Origin: Burkholderiales bacterium
Lineage (GTDB): Bacteria; Pseudomonadota; Gammaproteobacteria; Burkholderiales; Burkholderiaceae_C
Assembly (NCBI GenBank): GCA_026932235.1
Contig: JAIXKR010000006.1
Span: forward strand, 104,476-168,475
Length of the DNA: 64,000 bases
Direction of reading: 5' to 3'
The notes below the pieces were generated by a model that was not told the origin of the DNA, searched no databases, and was given only the letters and a program-made list of their open reading frames with translations. Of the stretch, positions 7,732 to 17,081 are shown one piece after another (positions within the stretch are counted from its first letter, which is position 1; the number at the start of each line of letters is the position of its first letter). The position numbers and the translations under genes were made by a program.

Positions 7732-8966
7732 AGCAAGCGCAAGCCTATGCCGCGCTCGACGCCTACGTCGATGCGCATTTCGACGCCCAGGTGCGCATGC
7801 TGCAGGCCCTGGTGCGCGTGCCCACCGACACGCCGCCGGGCGACAACAGCCCGCACGCGCTGAAGACGCGCGCGCTACTCGCGGAACTGGGCTTCGACGC
7901 CGTCGCGCACGAGGTGCCGGCCGCGCAGGTGCGCGACTACGGGCTGCAGTCCCTGACCAACCTCGTCGTGCAGCGCCGCTATGCGCCCGGCGGCCCCATC
8001 GTCGCGCTCAACGCGCACGGCGACGTCGTGCCTCCGGGCGAAGGCTGGACGCGGAACCCCTACGGCGGCGAGATCGAGGACGGCAAGCTCTACGGCCGCG
8101 CCGCCGCGGTGAGCAAGTGCGACTTCACGACCTTCAGCTTCGCCACGCGCGCGCTCGAAGCCGCGGGCGTGCCGCTGCGCGGCGGCATCGACCTGCTCTT
8201 CACCTACGACGAGGAGTTCGGCGGCCTGCTCGGCCCGGGCTGGCTGCTCGAACAGGGGCTGACGCGGCCCGACCTCGAGATCGCCGCGGGCTTCAGCTAC
8301 CAGGTGGTGACGGCGCACAACGGCTGCCTGCAGCTGCAGGCCACGGTGCACGGCAAGATGGGCCACGCCGCGGTGCCGGCCACGGCGGTCGACGCGCTGC
8401 AGGCGGCCACGCGCGTGCTGGTGGCGCTCTACGCCGAGAACGAGCGCCTGCGCGCGCACCGCAGCGCGGTCCCCGGCATCGAGCACGGCTACATCAACGT
8501 CGGCCGCATCGAAGGCGGCACCAACACCAACGTCGTGCCGGGCACGGTGCTGCTGAAGATCGACCGCCGCATGATCCCCGAGGAGGACCCGGCGCAGATC
8601 GAAGCGGGCCTCAGGCGGATGATCGAGGCCGCGGTGGCGACGCTGCCCGGTGCGCGCGTCGACATCAAGCGCCTGCTGCTGGCGCACGCCATGCGGCCGC
8701 TGGCGGGCAACGCGCCGCTCGTGGAGGCGCTCACGCGGCACGCCAGCGCGCTCTTCGGCGAGCCGGTCGAGGCCTGCGGCACACCGCTCTACACCGACGC
8801 GCGCCTCTTCGCCGAGCGCGGCATCCCGGCCGTGATCTACGGCGCCGGCCCGCGCACCGTGCTCGAATCGAACGCCAAGCGCGCCGACGAGCACATCGTG
8901 CTCGAAGACCTGCGCCGCGCGACCCAGGTCGTGGCGCGCACGCTGCTCGACCTGCTCGCGGCCTGA
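7728..8966 (+). CDS. M20-family metallohydrolase (ArgE/DapE type)
   Basis: This protein of 412 residues has an M20 fold. The metal motifs are ALNAHGDVVPP, a GRAAAVSKCD stretch, and TYDEEFGG, with a dimerisation domain in the middle (HGKMGHAAVPATAVDAL) and a final GAGPRTVLESNAKRADEH. It overlaps the fusion gene by ATGA and is probably the last gene of the purine operon. The substrate is not clear: an N-carbamoyl or ureido compound from purine breakdown would fit the location, but an amino-acid deacylase is possible. Confidence 0.75.
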   Translation: MKQAQAYAALDAYVDAHFDAQVRMLQALVRVPTDTPPGDNSPHALKTRALLAELGFDAVAHEVPAAQVRDYGLQSLTNLVVQRRYAPGGPIVALNAHGDVVPPGEGWTRNPYGGEIEDGKLYGRAAAVSKCDFTTFSFATRALEAAGVPLRGGIDLLFTYDEEFGGLLGPGWLLEQGLTRPDLEIAAGFSYQVVTAHNGCLQLQATVHGKMGHAAVPATAVDALQAATRVLVALYAENERLRAHRSAVPGIEHGYINVGRIEGGTNTNVVPGTVLLKIDRRMIPEEDPAQIEAGLRRMIEAAVATLPGARVDIKRLLLAHAMRPLAGNAPLVEALTRHASALFGEPVEACGTPLYTDARLFAERGIPAVIYGAGPRTVLESNAKRADEHIVLEDLRRATQVVARTLLDLLAA

Positions 8967-9342
8967 GCGCGGGCGGCGCAAGCGCCGCAGCAGGCGCGAA
9001 GCCGTGTGTGTCGATCAGGCCCCGGCGTGCGCGCCCTCGGTGCGGCCGCCGCCCTCGAGGTCGCGCAGCATGGAGGCGGTGACGGTCGATTCGCGCTGCG
9101 TGAAGAGGGCGCGAAAGTGCTGCATCACCTTCGCCCGCAGCGCCTGCCCGGCGGCGCGCAGTTGCGCCAGCCGGCGCTCGCGCGAGAAAGCGCACGTCGC
9201 CACCGGCTTGCACGAGGCGGGCCCCGCGCCCCTTGCGGCCGTATCTTGCCTCGATCCGAACCGCCGATGCGGCCACACCCGCATGCGCGCTCAGGGTCTT
9301 GCCGACTGCGTCATATTCGCGCTCGATGCCGAACCGAAGGAG
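8967..9342. other. Region without a convincing gene
   Basis: This 376-base stretch separates the purine operon from the hemerythrin gene. A perfect GCGGCGC / GCGCCGC hairpin with a two-base loop (8973-8988) follows the M20 stop and may end the operon, although no T-run follows. An 89-codon open frame on the minus strand (9015-9284) has a helical end (ALRAKVMQHFRALFTQRES) that looks more protein-like than a random frame, but I recognise no family. Treat it as a possible gene remnant. Confidence 0.4.
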
Positions 9343-9855
9343 ATGGCGATGACGACGCTTGCGCACGCGCTGCAGAAGGAACACGAGGACATCGACGCCG
9401 CGTTCGCCGCCTACAAGACTGCCCTGGCGGATGGCCGCGCCGCGCAGCCCGTCCCGCGCGCGGCGATGCAGGCGGCGCTTGCGGCGCTGCGCCGGCACAT
9501 CTACATCGAGGAGACCATGCTCTTCCCGGACATGCGCAAGGGCAGCGCCTTCGCCGCCATCTTCGTCATGCTGCGCGAGCACGGCCAGATGTGGCCGTTG
9601 CTGGACGAGCTCGACGCACTGCTGGCCCAGGACGCGCCCGCCGCGCGCAGCAGCGAGCTGCTGGCCGAACTCGGGCAGGTGCTTTCGCCGCACAACGACA
9701 AGGAGGAGAAGATCGTCTACGCCCTGGCCGACGCCGCGCACGCCGGCGCCTCGGGCCAGGCCATCCACGACTTCCTCGCCACCGGCACCCTGCCCGCAGG
9801 CTGGACCTGCGACCGCGCCGCCGGCGCAGCGACGATGCGGCCGGGGGCGTCCTGA
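9343..9855 (+). CDS. Hemerythrin-domain protein
   Basis: This is a soluble protein of 170 residues with the set of residues that binds a di-iron centre in hemerythrin-like proteins: H14, H52 and E56 (HIYIEE), H80, then H117 and E121 (HNDKE). Such proteins bind oxygen or nitric oxide or help repair iron clusters; which one applies here is not readable. ATG 9343 has a good ribosome site (AAGGAG) just upstream. It stands alone, between the purine operon and a scrap of an EAL domain. Confidence 0.85.
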   Translation: MAMTTLAHALQKEHEDIDAAFAAYKTALADGRAAQPVPRAAMQAALAALRRHIYIEETMLFPDMRKGSAFAAIFVMLREHGQMWPLLDELDALLAQDAPAARSSELLAELGQVLSPHNDKEEKIVYALADAAHAGASGQAIHDFLATGTLPAGWTCDRAAGAATMRPGAS

Positions 9856-9872
9856 GCGGCGGCGTAGGGGGC

Positions 9873-9962
9873 TCACACGCCTTCGGCGATGACGCCCAGG
9901 CCCAGGCTGGCGGCCCGGGCGATGATGGAGCGGCAGATCGCCGGGTCGTTGGGACGGCCGCA
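9873..9962 (-). pseudogene. C-terminal scrap of an EAL-domain protein
   Basis: About 29 codons on the minus strand read RPNDPAICRSIIARAASLG followed by LGVIAEGV and a stop. This is the characteristic end of the EAL cyclic-di-GMP phosphodiesterase domain (family pattern: D.AI.RAII.LA.SLGL.VIAEGVE). Nothing upstream continues the domain, so it is a fragment too short to fold. It sits between two intact genes and marks a rearrangement point. Confidence 0.55.
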
Positions 9963-9985
9963 TCCCCCCGGGTGGCGCTACGTGG

Positions 9986-10966
9986 TCATCTCGGCGACGT
10001 GTCGAGGATGATCTGGACGCCAGGCTTGACGCCGGCAATCCAGCCTTTGTCCTGTGCCTGCAACATCAGCGGCGCGCCCTTGCCCTTCAGGAAGCAGCGC
10101 GGGTGCTCGATGAAGTAGCTGCCGGTGGGTTCGTAGTGCCAGCCGGCGCAGGCGGCATTGGCATTGCAGGCCGCCTGGCAATCCTTGGCGGTCTGGCTGG
10201 TGCGGAAATCGATCGCCTGTGTGCCGCCGCCGTCTTCCACGCCCTCCAGTTGGGTGCCCGGCACCCAATCCAGCGAGTAGCCGGGGATCCAATCCTGCGC
10301 CTGCTTGACCTTGGGCGAGGGCGGTGCCGGTGTCTTTGCGATCCTGCCCAGCGCATCGTCGAGTTCGGCCGCGTTGCCTGCATGGACGTAGCGCCCGCCA
10401 GTATGGGCGGCCAGACATTGCAGCTGACGGTCGGCCTTGCTGCCTTTCTCGATGTCGAAGCCGACCACGTGCGCGGTGAAATCCACGCCCGTCGCTTCCA
10501 GCTCCTTGCCCAGCGCACAGGGGTCGGCGTTGCAGGTTTCCTCGCCGTCGCTGACCAAGATCACGGTGGCCTTCTGCTCGGTGTAGCGCAGTTGCTCGGC
10601 CGCCATCCGCACCGAGGCGGTGATGGGCGTCATCCCCTTGGGATTGAGGGCATCGACCTGCTTGCGGATGCCGGCCGCGTTGCTCGGGCCGATGGCTTGC
10701 AGCACTTCGATGTCGGCACAGTCGCCCTTGCGGCGGTGGCCGTAGGCCATCAGGCCCAGCTCTCCCCCTCGCCAGCCGTCCAGCATCGTCCCCACCGCCT
10801 CCCGGGCGATGGCGATCTTCGTCTTGCCGTCGATCTGGCCCCACATCGAGCCGGAGGCATCCAGTACCAGCATGGTCCTGGGTGCCTGCTGGTCTGCAGC
10901 GTGCAGGCCGGTCGCAGCGGCGATGGCGGCGGCCAGCAGGCCGAACGTCAGCAGGGGTTTGATCAT
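9986..10966 (-). CDS. Secreted von Willebrand factor A protein with a PAN/apple-like C-terminus
   Basis: The protein has 326 residues. Residues 1-24 are a signal peptide (MIKPLLTFGLLAAAIAAATG, cleaved after LHA). The VWA domain begins with the metal-site motif LVLDASGSMW and contains VILVSDGEETC. After about residue 225 a Cys-rich segment (DCQAACNANAACAGWHYEP, then HPRCFLKG) resembles PAN/apple domains, which bind proteins or sugars. The protein is therefore probably periplasmic or exported and adhesive or scaffolding. ATG 10966 is preferred over longer options because it starts the signal peptide. It is a single-gene unit. Confidence 0.8.
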   Translation of the reverse strand: MIKPLLTFGLLAAAIAAATGLHAADQQAPRTMLVLDASGSMWGQIDGKTKIAIAREAVGTMLDGWRGGELGLMAYGHRRKGDCADIEVLQAIGPSNAAGIRKQVDALNPKGMTPITASVRMAAEQLRYTEQKATVILVSDGEETCNADPCALGKELEATGVDFTAHVVGFDIEKGSKADRQLQCLAAHTGGRYVHAGNAAELDDALGRIAKTPAPPSPKVKQAQDWIPGYSLDWVPGTQLEGVEDGGGTQAIDFRTSQTAKDCQAACNANAACAGWHYEPTGSYFIEHPRCFLKGKGAPLMLQAQDKGWIAGVKPGVQIILDTSPR

Positions 10967-11091
10967 GGCAAGTCCTGGATGAGCGAATGGCAGACGGCGG
11001 AGGGGGCGGGTACCGCCGCATTGAAACGTCGGAGAACCGAGCATCCTGAGCGCCCCAAGGCCGGCCAAAGCCAGCCGTCCCCCGTGGGGAT

Positions 11092-11121
11092 CAAGCAAAG
11101 TGGCAGAGCCACATTTGCTTG
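11092..11121. repeat. Imperfect 13-bp inverted repeat (hairpin)
   Basis: CAAGCAAAGTGGC, a three-base loop AGA, then GCCACATTTGCTTG form a 13-bp stem with a single bulged base. It lies about 90 bases beyond the broken end of the IS91-type transposase fragment. IS91-type elements carry short palindromes near their ends, so it may be an element end; it could also be a terminator for the divergent VWA region. Confidence 0.4.
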
Positions 11122-11212
11122 AGAGGAATCGTACAAAGCGCTCCCATCGCGCGTAGTGCGTGTGCAAGGGTGGCTGTGACATTCGTCCGGAACCGATCAT
11201 GTTGCTCCAGCG

Positions 11213-11296
11213 GGCTCATGACCAGGTGCGTGGTGCCGTCGCGCCACGGCGTCTTGAGCTTCAGCTCCACCCGGCCCGCGGCGGCCTGACTGTTCG
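11213..11296 (-). pseudogene. IS91-family transposase fragment (middle/C-terminal part)
   Basis: On the minus strand this reads AAGRVELKLKTPWRDGTTHL followed by VMSPLE, which I recognise as the conserved segment of IS91-family (Y2) transposases that normally continues with F-x-x-RLAALVPRPR. It breaks off right after MSPLE. Its first codons overlap in content with the last codons of the other IS91 fragment at 25553-26172, which carries the preceding part of the protein. Confidence 0.65.
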
Positions 11297-11459
11297 ACCG
11301 ACCCAGGGGTAGGGTCGTCTGGATCGCGTGAGGTGAGTGTTGTTCACTTCGACCCGTCGATCCGTCCATCCGCCGCTGCCAGCGCCTGGCGTCGAGAACC
11401 GGATCGTTGCTGCTGCGCGTCCGGCAGCCAACTGTACGCGGGCAGGGTTTGTACGGTAT

Positions 11460-11478
11460 TAATGAGGTGCACTCATTA
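11460..11478. promoter_or_regulatory. Perfect palindrome, candidate TetR operator
   Basis: TAATGAG, five-base spacer GTGCA, CTCATTA: seven-base arms with perfect symmetry. It lies 112 bases upstream of the first gene of the liv/acyl-CoA cluster, whose last gene encodes a TetR regulator. A weak -35 (TTGTAC, 11449) would place the palindrome over the -10 region, a position suited to repression. The link to that TetR protein is inference. Confidence 0.55.
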
Positions 11479-11590
11479 CGTAGAGTCGCGGTATCCGATC
11501 AAGCGGTTCTCCACGGACCTGGTCGCCTTCGCAGATGAGCCCAGACCATCCGGGCAGACAACGACCGAAGCAAGTACCCGGCGCGACGAA

Positions 11591-12382
11591 ATGCTGACGA
11601 TCACCAACCTGCGCGTGCTCTACGACGGGGTCGTCGAAGGCGTGCGCGACGTCTCGCTGCAGGTGGAGCCAGGTCGGATCGTGGCCTTGCTGGGCAGCAA
11701 CGGCGCGGGCAAGTCCACCACGCTGAAGGCGCTGTCCGGCGTGCTGTACGCCGAGGACGGTGCCATCACCGAAGGACGGATCACCCTCGACGGCGAGGAT
11801 CTGGCCGCCTGGGCGCCTCAGGACATCGTTCGCCGCGGCGTGGTGCAAGTGCCCGAAGGGCGGCGCCTGTTCGACACGCTGACGGTCGACGAGAACCTGG
11901 ACGCCGGCGCCCTGGCGCGCCCGTCGGCGGCGGCCGCGCGCGCCCGCGAACGCGCGCTCGCGCTGTTCCCCGAGATCGTGCCGCACCGGCGTCGCGTGGC
12001 CGGCCTGCTGTCCGGCGGCCAGCAGCAGATGGTGGCCATTGCGCGGGCGTTGATGAGTGAGCCTCGGTACCTTCTTCTGGACGAGCCCTCGCTGGGCCTC
12101 GCGCCGCAGGTGATCGACGTCATCTTCGACGCCATCCGGCGCCTGCGCGACGAGGGCGAGCTCGCGGTGCTGCTGGTCGAGCAGAACGCCCGCCTGGCGC
12201 TGGAGCTCGCCGACCACGGGTACGTGATGGACCGCGGTCGCATCGTCCTCGACGGTCCCTCGGCACGCCTGCAGGCCAATGACGACGTGCGCGAGTTCTA
12301 CCTCGGCCTGGGCGACGCCGGCGAACGCCGCAGCATGCGCGAGGTCAAGCACTACCGGCGCCGCAAGCGCTGGCTGTCGTGA
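11591..12382 (+). CDS. ABC transporter ATP-binding protein, LivF type (acyl-CoA cluster)
   Basis: This ATPase subunit has 263 residues, with Walker A GSNGAGKST, signature LSGGQQQMVAIARAL and Walker B YLLLDEPSLGLAP. It has a basic tail (REVKHYRRRKRWLS) beyond the usual LivF end. The start is ATG 11591. It opens a ten-gene run that overlaps or nearly abuts throughout: two ATPases, an acyl-CoA ligase, two permeases, a binding protein, then beta-oxidation-type enzymes. The transporter probably imports a carboxylic acid that the ligase then activates. Confidence 0.88.
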   Translation: MLTITNLRVLYDGVVEGVRDVSLQVEPGRIVALLGSNGAGKSTTLKALSGVLYAEDGAITEGRITLDGEDLAAWAPQDIVRRGVVQVPEGRRLFDTLTVDENLDAGALARPSAAAARARERALALFPEIVPHRRRVAGLLSGGQQQMVAIARALMSEPRYLLLDEPSLGLAPQVIDVIFDAIRRLRDEGELAVLLVEQNARLALELADHGYVMDRGRIVLDGPSARLQANDDVREFYLGLGDAGERRSMREVKHYRRRKRWLS

Positions 12383-13178
12383 TCGTCAGCGGCATGGGCG
12401 CGATCGATACCCCGATGCTCGAGATCGCTGGCGCGGCCAAGCGCTTCGGCGGCGTGCAGGCGCTGGCTGAGGTCAGCCTGACGGTGGCCCCGGGCGCGAT
12501 CTGCTCGGTGATCGGTCCCAACGGCGCCGGCAAGACGACGCTGTTCAACCTCGTGTCGTGCTTCTTCCGCCCAGACAGCGGCACGATCCGCGTCGACGGC
12601 CGTTCGCTGGCGGGCCGCGCGCCGCATCATCTGCCGGACTTCGGGGTCGCGCGCACCTTCCAGAACCTGGCGGTGTTCAAGCACCGAAGCGTGGTCGAGA
12701 ACATCCTGGTCGGCATGCACAGCCGCATCCACGCAGATCCGTTCTCGGCGGCGGCCTTCCTGCCGTGGGTGCGGCGCAGCGAGGTCGTGGCGCGCGAGCG
12801 CGCCGAGGAAATCATCGAGTTCCTGGAGATCGAGGCCTGGCGCGACGCGACCGTCGGCGGGCTGTCCTACGGACTGCAGAAGCGGGTCGAGCTCGGCCGC
12901 GCGCTGGCCATGCAGCCGCGGCTGCTGCTGCTCGACGAGATGGTCTCCGGCATGAACCAGGAGGAGACCGAGGACATCGCGCGCTTCATCCTCGACATCC
13001 GTGAGGAACGCGGTGTGACCGTCGTGATGATCGAGCACGAGATGGGCATCGTGATGGACATCTCCGACCAGGTGATGGTGCTGAACTTCGGGCGCAGCAT
13101 CGCGGCCGGTACGCCGGCCGAGGTGGCGCAGGACGAACGCGTGGTCGCCGCCTACCTGGGAAGCACGAGGCTCGCCGC

Positions 13179-13182
<4 letters not shown>
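12379..13182 (+). CDS. ABC transporter ATP-binding protein, LivG type (acyl-CoA cluster)
   Basis: This protein of 267 residues has Walker A GPNGAGKTT, signature LSYGLQKRVELGRAL and Walker B LLLLDEMVSG. In Walker B a Met takes the place of the usual Pro (DEM rather than DEP), a small oddity; the catalytic Glu is kept. GTG 12379 overlaps the previous stop by four bases; ATG 12394 is an alternative. It partners with the LivF-type subunit. Confidence 0.88.
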
Positions 13183-15089
<1,907 letters not shown>

Positions 15090-15092
15090 GCG

Positions 15093-15989
15093 ATGGACTT
15101 CTTGTTCAACCTGCTGGTGTCGGGACTCGTGGTCGGCGGCGTCTACGGCCTGATCGCGATGGGCTTCGCGGTCATCTACCGCGCCACCGGGATGCTCAAC
15201 TTCGCCCAGGGCGAGCTGATGATGCTGGCCGCCTACATCGCCTATGCGCTGGCGACCTGGATGCCGGCCGGACCGCAAGGGCCGGATGCCGGTGCGCTGT
15301 GGCTGGTGGTGCCGGGCACGCTGGCGGCGGCCATGGTCGCCGCGGTGTTGCTCGAGGCGCTGTTCATCCGGCCGATGGCCGGTGAATCGATGTTCGCCAA
15401 GGTGATGGTCACGATCGCGCTGGCGGTGATGATCCGCGCGGTCATCGTGCTCGCCTGGGGCAACGAGCCGCAGCTGATGCCGCGCCTGCTGGGCAACGCG
15501 CTGATACGCCTGGGGCCGGTGGCGTTGTACACGCCCCAGGTCGTGGTGCTGCTGGCGCTGGCGCTCACCAGCGCAGCCACCTGGGCGCTGTTCGCCCGCT
15601 CGCGCGCCGGCCTGGCGATGCGTGCCACCGCCAACGACGAATCGGCGGCGCTGCTGATGGGCATCGACGTCAGGCGCGTCTACACGCTCGCCTGGGCGCT
15701 CGCGGCGCTGTATGCCGGCCTTGCCGGCCTGGCGTGCGCCTTCCTGTTCAGCGTCGACCCGACCGTGTACAGCCTCGGCCTGCGCTCCTTCCCGGCGACC
15801 ATCCTGGGCGGGCTCGATTCCGTGCTGGGCGGCGCACTCGGCGGTCTCGTGATCGGCGTGCTCGAGAACCTGGCCGGCGGCTACCTGGGCCGCGGCATGA
15901 AGGACATCGTCGGCTTCCTGCTGATCATCGTCGTGCTGATGGTCAAGCCCTACGGCCTGTTCGGCACGCGGCGGATCGAGAGGGTCTGA
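15093..15989 (+). CDS. ABC transporter permease, LivH type (acyl-CoA cluster)
   Basis: This is an inner-membrane protein of 298 residues, beginning MDFLFNLLVSGLVVGGVYGL with the typical LivH start GVYGLIAMGFAVIYRATG and LNFAQGELMML. About eight hydrophobic segments are seen, and it ends with the usual MVKPYGLFG. It starts 3 bases after the ligase stop. It should form the channel with the next gene product. Confidence 0.9.
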   Translation: MDFLFNLLVSGLVVGGVYGLIAMGFAVIYRATGMLNFAQGELMMLAAYIAYALATWMPAGPQGPDAGALWLVVPGTLAAAMVAAVLLEALFIRPMAGESMFAKVMVTIALAVMIRAVIVLAWGNEPQLMPRLLGNALIRLGPVALYTPQVVVLLALALTSAATWALFARSRAGLAMRATANDESAALLMGIDVRRVYTLAWALAALYAGLAGLACAFLFSVDPTVYSLGLRSFPATILGGLDSVLGGALGGLVIGVLENLAGGYLGRGMKDIVGFLLIIVVLMVKPYGLFGTRRIERV

Positions 15990-17035
15990 TGCGCAGCGGC
16001 ACCTTCAAGCAAAGCTACGCCGAACTCGTCGCACTCAGCGACAACCCGGTCAAGTGGGCCTGGTGCGCGCTGGCGCTGGCCGCCGCGCTGGCGCTGCCGG
16101 CACTGGCGAACAGCTACGTGCTGGGGCTGGCGACGACGATCGCGGTCACGGCCATCGCGGTGCTCGGGTTGAACCTGCTGACCGGCGTGGCCGGCCAGCT
16201 GTCGCTCGGTCATGCCGGCTTCCTCGCGCTGGGCGCCTACACCCAGGCCATCCTCGGCACCGACCACGGCTGGCCCGCGCTGCCGGCGCTGGCCGCGGCG
16301 GGCATGGTGGCGGCGCTGTCGAGCCTGGCCGTCGGCATCCCCTCGCTGCGCCTGAAGGGCCTGTACCTGGCGCTGACCACGCTCGGCTTCTCGGTCATCG
16401 TCAGCTACCTGCTGGTGATGTTCGAGGGCATCACGCGCGGGCCGAGCGGCATGCCGGTGCCGGCACTGATGCCGCTCGTGTCCGGACTCGACCACGGCCG
16501 CAGCGTCTACCTGCTCGCGCTGCTGCTGCTGGTGGCCTTCGTGCTGGCGACGCTGAACCTGATGCGCAGCAAGATCGGCCGCGCCTGGGCCGCGCTGCAC
16601 GAGCACGACATCGCCGCCAGCGCGATGGGTATCAACCTCACCGCCTACAAGCTGCTGGCGTTCGTCGTCAGCGCCTTCTACGCCGGCGTGGCCGGCGGGC
16701 TGCTGGCGCTGCAGACGCGCTACGTCAACGTCGACACCTTCGGCGTGCTGCTCAGCGTCGAGGCGCTGGCGATGGTCATCGTCGGCGGCATCGGCCGCGT
16801 CACCGGCGCGTTGCTCGGCACGGCGTTCCTGGTCGGACTGCCCGAGCTGATCCGCCTCGGCTTCGGCGGCACCGGGTCGTGGTTCGACACGCTGTTCGCC
16901 AACCACGCGCACGAGGTCAAGGAACTGCTCTACGGCGCGGTGATCCTGCTGTTCCTGCGCCTGGAGCCCGAAGGGCTGGCCGGCATCTGGCGCAAGGCCA
17001 AGCGCTTCTGGGTCCTGTGGCCCCTGTCGAAGTGA
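15989..17035 (+). CDS. ABC transporter permease, LivM type (acyl-CoA cluster)
   Basis: This membrane protein has 348 residues. The start ATG shares one base with the previous stop (TGATG). The LivM hallmark LNLLTGVAGQLSLGHAGFLA is near residue 55, and the protein ends LEPEGLAGIWRKAKRFW, where the family usually has RPEGLAG. A hairpin immediately at and after its stop separates it from the binding-protein gene. Confidence 0.9.
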   Translation: MRSGTFKQSYAELVALSDNPVKWAWCALALAAALALPALANSYVLGLATTIAVTAIAVLGLNLLTGVAGQLSLGHAGFLALGAYTQAILGTDHGWPALPALAAAGMVAALSSLAVGIPSLRLKGLYLALTTLGFSVIVSYLLVMFEGITRGPSGMPVPALMPLVSGLDHGRSVYLLALLLLVAFVLATLNLMRSKIGRAWAALHEHDIAASAMGINLTAYKLLAFVVSAFYAGVAGGLLALQTRYVNVDTFGVLLSVEALAMVIVGGIGRVTGALLGTAFLVGLPELIRLGFGGTGSWFDTLFANHAHEVKELLYGAVILLFLRLEPEGLAGIWRKAKRFWVLWPLSK

Positions 17036-17047
17036 GATTCGTCTCAC
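17032..17047 (+). promoter_or_regulatory. UUCG-tetraloop hairpin between permease and binding-protein genes
   Basis: GTGAGA, TTCG, TCTCAC: a perfect 6-bp stem with the very stable UUCG loop, starting at the LivM-type stop codon. No T-run follows, so it is more likely a processing or mRNA-stabilising element that sets the binding protein at a higher level than the permeases, a common arrangement in ABC importer operons. Confidence 0.5.
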
Positions 17048-17081
17048 ACCCTTCCTGTCCCCCTTCACTGGAGTGCAACGC

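Larger units (their letters stand above)
10967..11590. other. Intergenic region of mixed remnants and control sites
   Basis: No intact gene is seen in these 624 bases. The region holds an imperfect hairpin (11092-11121), a fragment of an IS91-type transposase (11213-11296) and the palindrome in front of the liv/acyl-CoA cluster (11460-11478), each listed separately. The rest shows nothing I can name. Confidence 0.6.
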
